A stretch of 50,788 nt of DNA, from the IMG/VR virus record IMGVR_UViG_3300044638_004942, positions 1-50,788 of that record, one strand, 5' to 3'. The stretch comes from a virus. A program made the position numbers and the translations under genes. Below the pieces are notes generated by a model. The model was not told the DNA's origin, did not search any database, and was given only the letters and a program-made list of their open reading frames with translations. Of this stretch, positions 8,426 through 18,400 are shown piece by piece; positions within the stretch are counted from its first letter, which is position 1; the number at the start of each line of letters is the position of its first letter.

Positions 8426-9430
8426 TTATTTTTGTTTATAATTTTTCTTTTCTTTTCTTGTTAATTTTAAAAATGGGGTCAAGAAGTTTACCCAATTATT
8501 ATCCCCTTTAGGTAGATACTTAAAAAACCCATCTTCCATCATCATTTTAATGATATTCCTATGTCCTCTCCCATCTGGGTCTAAAGATTCTGTATAATAT
8601 AATTCTACGAGTGTTTTACCTTCATCGGTAATTAATGGGTTTGATAAGTCTACAATTTTTTCATTGATTTCAAAAAATTCGTTTCCGTAAATTCCTGTTT
8701 TTGTTTTTCCTGACAAAAGATTTTTTAATACTGTATTGTCTTTATCCTCAGACAACAATCTTTCAGCCTTTGATAAAATATCGGTTATATTAACCGTTTC
8801 GTCAAGTATCTCAGGAAATAATTTAATTAAAGTTTTTTCCCCTAAATAATAAATTCCATCAATATTATCGGACTTATCTCCAGATAATATCTTATAGGTT
8901 TTTACGTTCTCATGTGGAATGGAATAGTCGTAGATTTTGATTTTATCCCCGTTCTTATACGTTTGTTTTGCCGATGGGGAATAGACACTCACCTTATCTG
9001 AAATAAGTTGTGTAAGGTCTTTATCTGACGAAAAAATGGTTTTAAACTCGTTGTGAGAAATCTGACAATAGTATGCGATTAAATCATCAGCCTCGTTGTT
9101 AGTAATGTTTATCTGTCTAATAAACATCTCTTCTAAATATTGTTTTACCCTTTCGTTTTGATACTGAAATGAAGTCTCTTTATAAACATTAACTTCCTTT
9201 ACTCTATTTTCTTTGTATCTAGGATAGAGAAGTTTTCTACTTAAAGAATTATCATCTCCATCCCAAAATACAACTACCTTATCAAAATTTTGTTCTTCAA
9301 TAAATCTTCTGATAGTATTTAAAAAATGCCATATACCACCAATATGTTTACCATTATGATAAAAATCTTTTACCCCATGAAATCCAATCTTAAGGAGGTT
9401 ATTCCCATCGACTAATAATGTTTTTATCAC
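8426..9430 (-). CDS. rnh: 5'-3' exonuclease / RNase H-type flap nuclease
   Basis: 334 residues of the PIN-like 5' nuclease (FEN/T4 RNase H) family. It removes RNA primers and 5' flaps on the lagging strand. Acidic metal-binding motifs are in the expected order: 'LLVDGNNLL' at the N-terminus, 'FWDGD' near 55, 'NNEADDLIAYYC' near 112, 'SSDKDLTQL' near 135, and 'ILSGDKSDNIDG', the helix-3-turn DNA-binding region. The start appears to be GTG at 9430: an in-frame TAA immediately precedes it and the protein begins cleanly at the first beta strand. It lies 16 bases after uvsX and is probably cotranscribed with it. Confidence 0.9.
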   Translation of the reverse strand: MIKTLLVDGNNLLKIGFHGVKDFYHNGKHIGGIWHFLNTIRRFIEEQNFDKVVVFWDGDDNSLSRKLLYPRYKENRVKEVNVYKETSFQYQNERVKQYLEEMFIRQINITNNEADDLIAYYCQISHNEFKTIFSSDKDLTQLISDKVSVYSPSAKQTYKNGDKIKIYDYSIPHENVKTYKILSGDKSDNIDGIYYLGEKTLIKLFPEILDETVNITDILSKAERLLSEDKDNTVLKNLLSGKTKTGIYGNEFFEINEKIVDLSNPLITDEGKTLVELYYTESLDPDGRGHRNIIKMMMEDGFFKYLPKGDNNWVNFLTPFLKLTRKEKKNYKQK

Positions 9431-9446
9431 TTATGTTGGTTTATAG

Positions 9447-10451
9447 TTATGACTGTTCTCTTTCTTCTTTTAAATCAAAATCACCATCTGTTCCAATGAT
9501 TTCTTTCCAATAGTCGGCGTACTCTTTCTTGTATTTTTCGATAGATGCTTTTTCTTCTGTTGCTTCTTTTCCCGCAATAAATCCATGAGGTGTTACGATG
9601 ATTTTTCCATCTTCATAACCTAAACCATTAATATGGTTTTTCATTACAGATACTTTAGTTCTTGACGCAAATTTAATTGTTCTTTTATCTTTAGTTGCGG
9701 TTATTTTAGTTGTCCCAGCACCTTTTTGATTACCAAATAAAAATACTAAAGAAGAGTTTAACCAAATAGCCTCACCACCCTTCGCTTTAATCTTAGGTTG
9801 TCCAAATGGATTATCGGGTAATTCCACCCAAGGTTGGTTCACTATAATTAAAGTGTTTTCGTATTTTGAATCAGCCTTACGACTTCCTGAAATACGTTGG
9901 TTAATACCCATACCTATTTTATCGGCTAATGTAGAGGCGTTATGTTGCTTCCCACCTTTTCCTTCAAAAGTCATTTTACAAGGTACAGAACCAACTGAAT
10001 CCCACATAAAACATAAACTGTAATCTAACTCTCCTTTCTCTTGAGCATCCAATAAACTATTGATGTAATCTGTAATTTGTTCAATATAACTGAAGTTATT
10101 ATTGAATATGTAGAATCCGTCCCAATCTAATTCTCCCGTTCCTTCGTCAACCACTTGCTCACAGTCAAAACCCATTAGTTTTGCGTGCTCAAACGACCAT
10201 TTTTGTTCCGTAATAATAAACACAGGAAGTATACCTTTCTTTTGAGCATCAACCGCAGTCTTTACCAATGCCGTTGTTTTTCCTGTATCTGAGTGACCTA
10301 AAAACATATTCAAATGTCCTATTGCGGGTCCTGGTAAACCGACCGCATCTAAGAAATCATTACCCAAATCAAAAAACCTTTGGGGTTTATATTTCGCAGA
10401 CGTTGAGAATTTATCTTTAATTGACTTAAAGTCATTTTTCTTAATTGCCAT
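9447..10451 (-). CDS. uvsX: UvsX/RecA-like recombinase
   Basis: Strand-exchange ATPase. From ATG 10451 (334 aa): Walker A 'GHSDTGKTT' at 52-60, a catalytic Glu in 'IITEQKW' near 82, Walker B 'LCFMWDSVGS' near 147-155, and a RecA-like 'GGEAIWLNSSLVFLF' segment. The C-terminus is acidic, as in UvsX. The frame stays open to a GTG at 10514, but the extra residues fall inside the terminator hairpin that follows ssb and do not look like a RecA N-terminus, so I reject them. No Shine-Dalgarno sequence or TATTTAT motif precedes the ATG. Transcription may come from read-through of the ssb terminator. It functions with the SSB encoded just upstream. Confidence 0.93.
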   Translation of the reverse strand: MAIKKNDFKSIKDKFSTSAKYKPQRFFDLGNDFLDAVGLPGPAIGHLNMFLGHSDTGKTTALVKTAVDAQKKGILPVFIITEQKWSFEHAKLMGFDCEQVVDEGTGELDWDGFYIFNNNFSYIEQITDYINSLLDAQEKGELDYSLCFMWDSVGSVPCKMTFEGKGGKQHNASTLADKIGMGINQRISGSRKADSKYENTLIIVNQPWVELPDNPFGQPKIKAKGGEAIWLNSSLVFLFGNQKGAGTTKITATKDKRTIKFASRTKVSVMKNHINGLGYEDGKIIVTPHGFIAGKEATEEKASIEKYKKEYADYWKEIIGTDGDFDLKEEREQS

Positions 10452-10480
10452 ATTGTCTATGTATTTGTTAAATGTTTTGT

Positions 10481-10538
10481 TAAAAAATAAAAACTTGGAC
10501 ATATACATGGACACAATGTCCTAGTAAGTGTCCAAGTT
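10481..10538 (-). terminator. Nested rho-independent terminator after ssb
   Basis: A perfect 10-bp inverted repeat (AACTTGGACA at 10492-10501 with TGTCCAAGTT at 10529-10538) encloses a second short repeat (GGACA/TGTCC at 10509-10521). On the minus strand the stem is followed by TTTTTATTTTTT. It lies 8 bases after the ssb stop and before uvsX, so it should reduce uvsX expression relative to SSB. Confidence 0.8.
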
Positions 10539-10545
10539 CAATAAC

Positions 10546-11406
10546 TTAAAATGGGAGGTCTTCGTCAGGTGCACTATTTGCTTGTAAATCAGTTGTCGGT
10601 TGTTTTTCAGATTTACCCCCCATAGAAATTTCTGACTCATCAGAGTTTCCATATGAGTATCCACCTTTGTCACTATCCCAACGTGGAGTTTCTCCTCGTG
10701 CAATTGCTTCAAGATATTCTACAGGTTTTTTAGAATAAACGTCAGACCAAGTAAGTTCATCTGTAATCCAAGATTTTGCAGTATCAGCATCTTCGTGAAC
10801 AGGTCCTGCGTCTTCATACATAACAGTTTGGATAACTGTGTAAACCGCCCCTTTTGGGGTTTTTGCTTTGGTTAATTCAAGGATAATGTCACGACCTGTT
10901 GTTGCGTCTGTAATATCACCTTTAGCTCTCCAAATAGGAATAATTTTGTCAAGGATTCCTTCGTTTTTGTAATTGTGTTTAAAACGCCAGAATTTAACTC
11001 CGTCCGCCTCATTATCACGGTCAATTACTTTTACGATGTAAAATTTACGAGGTTTGTATTGTTTAGCAAGTTCCTTGTCAGAATCTCTGCCCGTAGACAT
11101 AAGTTCTTCGTTAACTTCACTCAAAGGTGAACGTTCGTTGTCATTCTTGCCTGGGTCAAATAACTTTACCCATTTTCCATCCACTTGAATCTCATGGAAC
11201 CATACTTCTTTAAAAGGTGAAGAACCATCAGGTGTTGGTAAGATTCTTAATCTTTTTTGACCTTGTTTCTCGTTATCCTTAAGGATTGCCGCGAAATACT
11301 TTTTCAATCTATCTTCTTGAGATATTTTTGAGGTGGAAGTATAACCACCTTGTTTTGATTGTTCGTACTGTGCTAGTACCGAATCTAGGGATTTGTTTGT
11401 CGCCAT
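10546..11406 (-). CDS. 32: Single-stranded DNA-binding protein, gp32-like
   Basis: 286 residues. It has the gp32-type layout: a basic N-terminus, an OB-like core ('RLRILPTPDGSSPFKEVWFH' near 53-72 and 'RKFYIVKVIDRDNEADGVKF' near 122), and an acidic low-complexity tail ending 'DEDLPF', the partner-docking tip shared by phage and bacterial SSBs. It coats single-stranded DNA at forks and recombination intermediates and loads UvsX. It is transcribed alone: a strong promoter lies at 11433-11463 and terminators flank the unit on both sides, fitting the high copy number SSB needs. The start ATG 11406 begins 'MATNKSLDSVLAQYEQ'. Confidence 0.9.
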   Translation of the reverse strand: MATNKSLDSVLAQYEQSKQGGYTSTSKISQEDRLKKYFAAILKDNEKQGQKRLRILPTPDGSSPFKEVWFHEIQVDGKWVKLFDPGKNDNERSPLSEVNEELMSTGRDSDKELAKQYKPRKFYIVKVIDRDNEADGVKFWRFKHNYKNEGILDKIIPIWRAKGDITDATTGRDIILELTKAKTPKGAVYTVIQTVMYEDAGPVHEDADTAKSWITDELTWSDVYSKKPVEYLEAIARGETPRWDSDKGGYSYGNSDESEISMGGKSEKQPTTDLQANSAPDEDLPF

Positions 11407-11432
11407 ATAATATAAGTTTTAATTGTTTACTA

Positions 11433-11463
11433 AGTATAAGTGTCAGCCTTTGTTTTGTCAAAT
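11433..11463 (-). promoter_or_regulatory. Strong host-type promoter for ssb
   Basis: On the minus strand TTGACA (11461-11456), a 17-base spacer and TATACT (11438-11433) give a near-consensus sigma70 promoter. The same bases also read TTTG (11463-11460), 20 bases, then TATACTTA, close to the Bacteroidota layout TTTG-N19/21-TAnnTTTG. It lies directly after a terminator and 27 bases before the ssb ATG. Confidence 0.75.
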
Positions 11464-11471
11464 AATTTAAA

Positions 11472-11499
11472 GAAAAAAAAACGGTCACTTAAGACCGTT
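11472..11499 (-). terminator. Rho-independent terminator before the ssb unit
   Basis: On the minus strand AACGGTC, a 6-base loop and GACCGTT are followed by a run of T residues (11472-11480). It ends transcription of the Pro-rich protein gene, whose stop is at 11503, and isolates ssb. Confidence 0.85.
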
Positions 11500-11502
11500 A
11501 AT

Positions 11503-12183
11503 TTACTTTAATCTCGAAAAAGTATCGATATCGGTGTCGGTGTTTTCAAAGTTTCTAAAACTTTTTTTAATATCACCAGGAGAATATGCTTCAACATCAT
11601 CTTTGGTTAAAATATACTCATTTTTTCCCGACTTTTCCATATCTTCTTGTTTATCTTCAAAAAAATCGGTTAGTTTTTGATTAAATGGTCCTGAATCCAA
11701 ACTTCTCAATTCTAATTTTTCTTCAGGGGTTTTTACTCTATATTTTTCAACCTTAGTTTCAAGGTCATTTAATTTATTCATAATTGAATCCATATCAGAA
11801 AGTTTACTCTCTAAACCTTCAAGGTGCTTAAATAAATTATCAAAATATTCTTCTTGTTTTTTCTCAACATTTTGTTGTGATTTAACTAAATCAGTTATAT
11901 CAAGTTCTTTAGACTTTTTAGTTTCACCTCCAAGTTTTTCAACGTCAGGGTCAGATGAAACATCTACAGATTCAGGTGGAACATCCCCTCCAACAGGTGG
12001 TGGTGGCATTGCTCCCGCAACAGGTGGCGGTGGAACTGCTCCCGCATCAGGTGGTGGAGGAACCGCTCCTGCGTCAGGCGGTGGTGGTAATGTAGCATCT
12101 TGCTCAGTGATATAATTGTTAATACTCTTATATCTCATGACTTCATTTAAGATTTTTACGTCTATTTTCATTTTCTTATCCAT
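11503..12183 (-). CDS. Pro-rich repeat and coiled-coil protein with (I)TE leader
   Basis: 226 residues, function unknown. Residues 1-27 form a basic/helical leader ending in 'SINNYITEQD'. Residues 33-68 are four tandem nonapeptides of the PPPPDAGAV type, a flexible linker. Residues about 85-150 are a heptad-like coiled coil ('KLSDMDSIMNKLNDLETKVE'). The C-terminal 70 residues are acidic and helical. The leader resembles those of four other proteins in this window and may be a prohead-protease site (I25-T26-E27). It overlaps the preceding 74-aa ORF by 8 bases and is followed by a terminator. A scaffold-like or internal virion role is possible but not shown. An alternative start is the Met at residue 5. 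Confidence 0.75.
   Translation of the reverse strand: MDKKMKIDVKILNEVMRYKSINNYITEQDATLPPPPDAGAVPPPPDAGAVPPPPVAGAMPPPPVGGDVPPESVDVSSDPDVEKLGGETKKSKELDITDLVKSQQNVEKKQEEYFDNLFKHLEGLESKLSDMDSIMNKLNDLETKVEKYRVKTPEEKLELRSLDSGPFNQKLTDFFEDKQEDMEKSGKNEYILTKDDVEAYSPGDIKKSFRNFENTDTDIDTFSRLK
11980..12087 (-). repeat. Four tandem 27-base repeats encoding PPPPxAGAx
   Basis: Four consecutive nonapeptide units (PPPPDAGAV twice, PPPPVAGAM, PPPPVGGDV) form a proline-rich linker in the coiled-coil protein. The DNA copies differ at third positions, so the array is not freshly duplicated. Confidence 0.85.
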
Positions 12184-12400
12184 TTAATAATTGTTTTACT
12201 CCAGTAGTTGTCTCAACTTGGATTTTTTTATTTTTAGACATAGTATTGTCCACTCTTTCGATTAGACCGTCTTTCATTCTGATTGTATAACAATCTCCTG
12301 TATCTAAATCACAAACTTGCTTATTACCGTCACCTAAATCTTTTTCGGTGTGTCGAGTATTTTTACCTAAGTAGTTATCTAAAATTAATTTTGTATTCAT
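12176..12400 (-). CDS. Small hypothetical protein
   Basis: 74 residues, no family recognised. The first 45 residues contain 'KQVCDLDTGDCYTIRMKDGL', a beta-hairpin-like stretch with two Cys that could form a small fold. The C-terminus is Lys/Thr-rich. It starts at ATG 12400, 14 bases after a TATTTAT motif, and overlaps the Pro-rich protein gene by 8 bases, so the two are probably translationally coupled. It lies between the hub-like tail gene and the replication genes. Confidence 0.65.
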   Translation of the reverse strand: MNTKLILDNYLGKNTRHTEKDLGDGNKQVCDLDTGDCYTIRMKDGLIERVDNTMSKNKKIQVETTTGVKQLLNG

Positions 12401-12414
12401 AATTTCTTTTTTAT

Positions 12415-12421
12415 ATAAATA
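12415..12421 (-). promoter_or_regulatory. Candidate late promoter motif
   Basis: TATTTAT on the sense strand, 14 bases before the ATG at 12400, in the 42-base gap after the giant hub-like gene. Confidence 0.4.
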
Positions 12422-12442
12422 TCTTTATTCTGTTAAAAATTT

Positions 12443-15400
12443 TTAAGTAAATTTAAATGTTACTGGAAACAATTTATAAAAATCAGTTCTGCTAGTGTCA
12501 GTAGTTGTCCCGTCAGCTAAAACGGGTTTACTTAACACAGTAATACTAAACGAATAGGTCCCTTTAATATCTGCCGATGATGTACTAAGAATATTACACC
12601 CTACCTCCTCTAATAACGTCTCAATATCTACCGTAAAAGTTTGTTTGTTACTTGAAATTAACGAATTAAGATTATTAAATCCTGCTCCAGTCCCACTACC
12701 ATCCCCACATTCAGAATCAATATTATAATCGAAATGAGCTCCAAATATATTATATAACCCTGTTGACCCATTAACCGTAACCGTTAACTTTTCAAACATT
12801 GGCGGATTTGCCACAGTATAAGAATTAACACCATTTAATGGTACAACAGTATTAGATGGTACGGGTGTTGGTGAAGGTGTCGGTGTTGGTGTCGGTACTA
12901 TCTGCGAGACTCCATTCCAAATATCTAAAGATTTTTGAACTTTAGATTCAATATTAGATAATTGAGTTGGGTCCATAGTGGTGTAAACATTTGAATCATT
13001 TTGTTTTGCCCCAAAATATAATATCCAAAATTTAGTAATCTCTTTTGCCGAATTATTAGGTAAAACAACCATACTGTTTTTCCATTTTTCTAATAAAATT
13101 GTAATATTATTAGTTAAATCATCAAACAATGCGTATGGTAATGTTGTTGTGTCAGATTTTAAACAAAAATAATTTTGTGCTCCGAAATATGTTGACGGTT
13201 TTTCTCCCCAATATTTTGATAAGTCGATACCCGCAAAATTATTTTCATATGCTTCAAACCCTGTCGAAGTTCCTGACTCTAAATATAATGCTGCAAACAC
13301 CGCGTATTTTAATTTACCATCATCAGGAATGTTTCTAGAGGATAATAAATTAACTATCGTATCCTTAACCTCTTTAAAAGTTACCTTACTACTTTGTGGT
13401 GTTATTGGGGTATATCTACTATAGTCTGATGCGGGAGTACAAGCTTGTGTCTGTGTTAACTCTTTACTACCATTAGCGTTTGATACCACTTTATTTTTTT
13501 GAGATATAACGTTTCCACTTGCATCCTTAGTCAATTGTTTTTTCGCCTCTTTGTTTTTAGTAATAATCGATTGTAACAAATTTGTTTTAAGTGATTGTAA
13601 ATACGCATCAATTTTAGGTAACGATGCAATAGGTTGTCTAACCCCTTCAATAATAGTATCAAAATTACCAGGACTTATATTATGATTAACACTTAATATC
13701 ATATATGGTCCACTAAACATTGGGACATGTCTTAAGTTAAAATACATTGTAGGTTGTATCATAGCGTTACCCATCATAGTTATTTGACATCCATAACTCC
13801 TATTTTTATATAAATTATATAAAGATGTACTTTGTGTTGACCCTTTTCTACCTCCACCTTGATTTGCCATCTGATTTAGTATTTCCATCCCTTCCGCAGT
13901 CGCCTTACCAGCACTTTGGTCTACTTGGAAACTTTTAAATATCTGTTGGTTTTGTGGTCCAATATCAACATTAAATCCGACCACCTTATTAGATTTATCC
14001 CAATCTTTTTTACCCACTTGATTTTCGACTAACGGATTATCACTAGCTCTACGTAAATCAAACGCATCATTTCTATAACGATAATCAACATTATTTTTTA
14101 AATCTAATTGTTCACTTGGTTTACCCGCATAAAAACAAACCAATTTTGAAGAGGAATCCCTATAATCAACATTTAAAAAGGTGCCAAACAAATTATTTGC
14201 AAAGTCTGCGGTTCCATCAATTCTTGGTATTGGGTTTTTCACCGCATTTTGTACGTTATAAAAATTAATATATGATGGGATATTCATTACCACAAAATGA
14301 TTTTCAATTAAAATACTTTGGACAAAAGATAACATAGACGCTTTTACAGGTAAGTTTAATAATCTATCCTTTAATTTGTAAACATCGATTAAAACTTTTT
14401 CTCCAATATTCCTACTCGCCCTATCTAATAATAAAACGTCTTCAAATAATGTTTTTGTTTTAAAATCATTTCCTGAAATCCATTTATCATTTAAGGCTTT
14501 AAATGTTTCCCATAATTCAACTTTAGGTTGGTTTCCTTGTAAATCAGACTCGACTTGACCTTCAGTACCAATTGTTGTTGTGGGTAACGATGATTGTAAT
14601 TTAGGTATTAAATTATTAACGATTTTTGATTGAAAATTATTAATATCCAATAAATAATTTGTCATCGCTTTATAAAACGCCCCTTCACCCGCTTTATTTA
14701 TTGGGTTAGGTACTTGGGGATATTCATCTTGTCGAGCAAACACCGTTTCAACAATGAATTGTTTATCAGTAGGTCCTGTAGATAAAGAACCAAAGAATGC
14801 AATGATGGTTTCATTTATTAATGTTTGAGTATTACCTGTGGTTGTTGGCAAAATGCTTGGTAAACTTTCATACAATATAACACCCTCTTTGTTTGATAAA
14901 TATGAAATTTTTTGTGGTCCAACTTGTCTAACCGTAATTGTGTCTCCACTTAAAAGAGTGGTAAATGAAACTTTTTTACTTGGTGATGATATCGGTGCGT
15001 CAGGTGGTGCAATCGGATTACTTTGAAATTGGTTTAACTTCTGAGTTGCATATATTTTTATTACTGTAGCAAATAATTTAATGTTATCCACCGTAAAAGC
15101 AACATTTAAATCCACAAAAAAATCCGTTATATAAGAACCATTGTCATCATAAACTAATTCAGGTATCTCTGAAAATCCCACATAGGTATATAATGTTGAC
15201 CATTCATTAGGATAGTTTGTTTTAGATGTTATTAGTGACACTCCCCCACCATTAGTTGGTATTGCATTAGGTGTCATAACAGTATATGGTTCCCAAGTAT
15301 ATGGGTCAGTTAATGGTAATGATGAAAAAGTATAAAATAGTTTCTTATCATATAAAGACGGATTACCATATTTGAATACGACATCATAATTTAAAAATTG

Positions 15401-18400
15401 TCTTAAAATATTAGTTATATTATTTGTTTGGTCGTCTTGTATTTTTTTTACAATGTTAGACCCAATATCACCTGTCACCTTTGGTATCTTTAATAAACTT
15501 CTAAATAACATCTGAAAGTTTTTAAACGTTAGAGTGGTTTCAGTTTCAGGACTATTTGCTTGATTTGATATGGTACTTGAAACATCAGAAGTACTAACCC
15601 CCAATGCTCCCGCAATAGCGTTTGCCTGTCCAATATCGTTAGTTGAATTATTTGGAGTATAATCGTAAATTGATTTTGAGAATTTTAAAAACTCTGTTTC
15701 AAATCCATCTAAAACATCTTTTTCAAAAACAGATAACATTTCACTCATTTGTGAGTAATCCTTGTCAACACCATTTATTGAGAAATTTTCTTGTTGGCTT
15801 TGTCCTGAGAAAATGTGTTTCATATACGCAAACGGTGAGGGTTTTTTAAGTTTTGACCCATCAAAGTATCCGTAGTTCGGTGCTCCCCAAAATAATCTAA
15901 CAGACCCATCATACATTGCTTGATTTGAGTTTACCTCAAATTTCATTTCGTATGACGACCCACTTGGTTTAAAACATTCATTTTTTGTTTGATTTAAAAG
16001 AGACCCTTGTGACGGCATCAAATATATATATTTTTTATCTAGTGTATCAACACTAACCGACCAAGGAATTATTCTTAAATCTCTTGATGGTATTGTTGGG
16101 TCAAACCCTTCATTAAGACTAATAATTGCATCATCAACGTAATTAATTGAAACTCCTGAGGTTATCCCTGATTGTATTGCACTATCAGTATACCCTGAAA
16201 AAACTTCATACCCTTGACAAAAGACATTGAAGTCGTTTATCAATTTAGGATAAAATCCTGTATTAATTAATGTTGAAATTTCAGACCCAATAGTGGTGTC
16301 TTTTTGTAATACAATATCGATTGGTGCTCCATTAATAATTAACCCATAATTTCGAGTATTTGCACTTGTTACAGGGTCAAAATTGGTCGTATAACTAAAC
16401 CCTGTCCAAGAGGTATCTAATATATCAATATTTTTTTCAACATACATTTTATATCTATGCCAAATAGACCCAAACTTTAATATCCATGCGTAAGGTAATT
16501 TATGTACAGCACCAAATTTCTTAAGAGCCGCAAAAATATAATCTAAATCAGTTGTGGTATTATTATCATACGTTTTAAACTTCTCCCTCATTGTTGCCAA
16601 TGGTAAACTATTAATGAAAAGATATGCAGAAGCGATGAATGGATGTTCATCATTATTTCTGAAATTTTTAACCCCCTCTTGAATTGAGTTGATAAAATAT
16701 GGTGTATTCATTATTGAGGTAGTTTGGTTATCGCTAACCTCCCCACTATAGTTAAAATATCTAACATTCCCTTCAGTAATCAATTGAGTTTCAAAAGTTC
16801 TATTTTGATACCATGTTTTTAAATCCGTTGAATTAATAACATTTGGTGTTTGTCCTGCAAGATAAACAAAGTTAGTTATTGGTCGAATACTATTAGGGGT
16901 GTTTGTGGTAACAAAACTTGTTATTAATTTTATGTTTGGATTATATTTTAAAACTTTAGTAGTATTAAGAGCCCCGTTAGCATCTAAAATTGTTGTCCCA
17001 TTTGCCAAATATGTTTTATCCCAAGTTCTATTAGTAAATGGAAAAGTATCACCTAAATCAAATTTGTTTGATGTTGTGGAATCTTCAATATATTCCGACA
17101 TAGCGATTTCATTTGGCAATGAGACCGATGGTTGTGATTCAGAACTATTTAAAATATTCACATTAATAAATTGGAATCCTCCGTTTGTAACAGTATTTTT
17201 AATGTATGGAGTATTAAAAATTCCTCTAATATAGTTTTGCCAACTTTCTCCTAATCCGCTATTTGAGAATTGTCTTAAGATTGTTGGGAAGTTAGTCGCA
17301 TTAAACCCATACTCTTTTAGTTTTTGAATAATAAAAGGATTATCATTTGATAAACTTTTAACAATGTTATTGTTTTCGGCTTCGGCAATCAGATTAGTAA
17401 TCTTATCTGCATCCGATGTAAATCCATTACTCCTTGATAGTCTTGAGTAGTATGATGTTAAAATTATTCGTTCATAAATCTCAAAGAAAAATTTAACCTC
17501 TTCCTTATTTCCATAAACCCAATTTCCAATTGGGAATTCGATAGCATCTAATGAAACCCTTTGTGGTTGGGTCAATTCATTTGAGTTTGCCGTTGGGTCG
17601 GCAGGAGGTAATGTTCTTTCAGTAAAACCTTTAATAAACTCCTCCACAAATTCTATTTCTGGCCAAACATTGAATAAATACCCCTTACTTCGATTAATAA
17701 TCTTAGGGTCACCTGGATAAGTAATTTCATATTTTTCTTGACCATCTTCTCCTGATGTTTCAACGATTAATTGTGGCCATGGATATACAGGTTCTTTAGA
17801 ATTATCTCCCGAGGAAAGATTATCTGTAGATGCTCCCGCAACTTGTTTGTCAAAAATAATATCTTTTCGATATTTATTATCTCTTTGGTTCCAAGCACTA
17901 GTATGAACATCATCCATCAATCTTAAAAACGCCTCTCCATTAGCAAAAATAACCGCCAAAACATTTCTTATGTTTGGGACAAATCCAATTCCACTGTCCT
18001 TACTTTGTAATAACTTAGATAATGCTTCTGTTAATTCTACCTCAATCTGTTGTTCTTTTTCGGTTAATATTTTGGTTAACTTATCTATTTTATCAACAAA
18101 TCGTTTATTCCCTTCAAAAACATGATAAACATAAATTGGTTGTTGTTTACCGTCACGGTCAACATATTTACCTGAATTAAAATTTTTATTCTTATCTAAC
18201 TCTGCCTGTAGCTCGGTTAAATCAGTTGGGTCTAAAGGTTCTTTATCATTATTTTTTTCCTTAAATGTTGTTACTAAATCAACGTCATTTGATGTTATTT
18301 CTATTGTAAAATCACTATAATCAATATCACAAACTATTTGACATTGTTTGGTTTTATCGTCAATTTTATATGAACCGTTTTTACCAACAGAAGTATTTTC

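Noticed and set aside
10452-10514. Longer UvsX from GTG 10514
   Set aside because: The extra 21 codons lie in the ssb terminator hairpin and its T-tract and do not resemble a RecA N-terminus.
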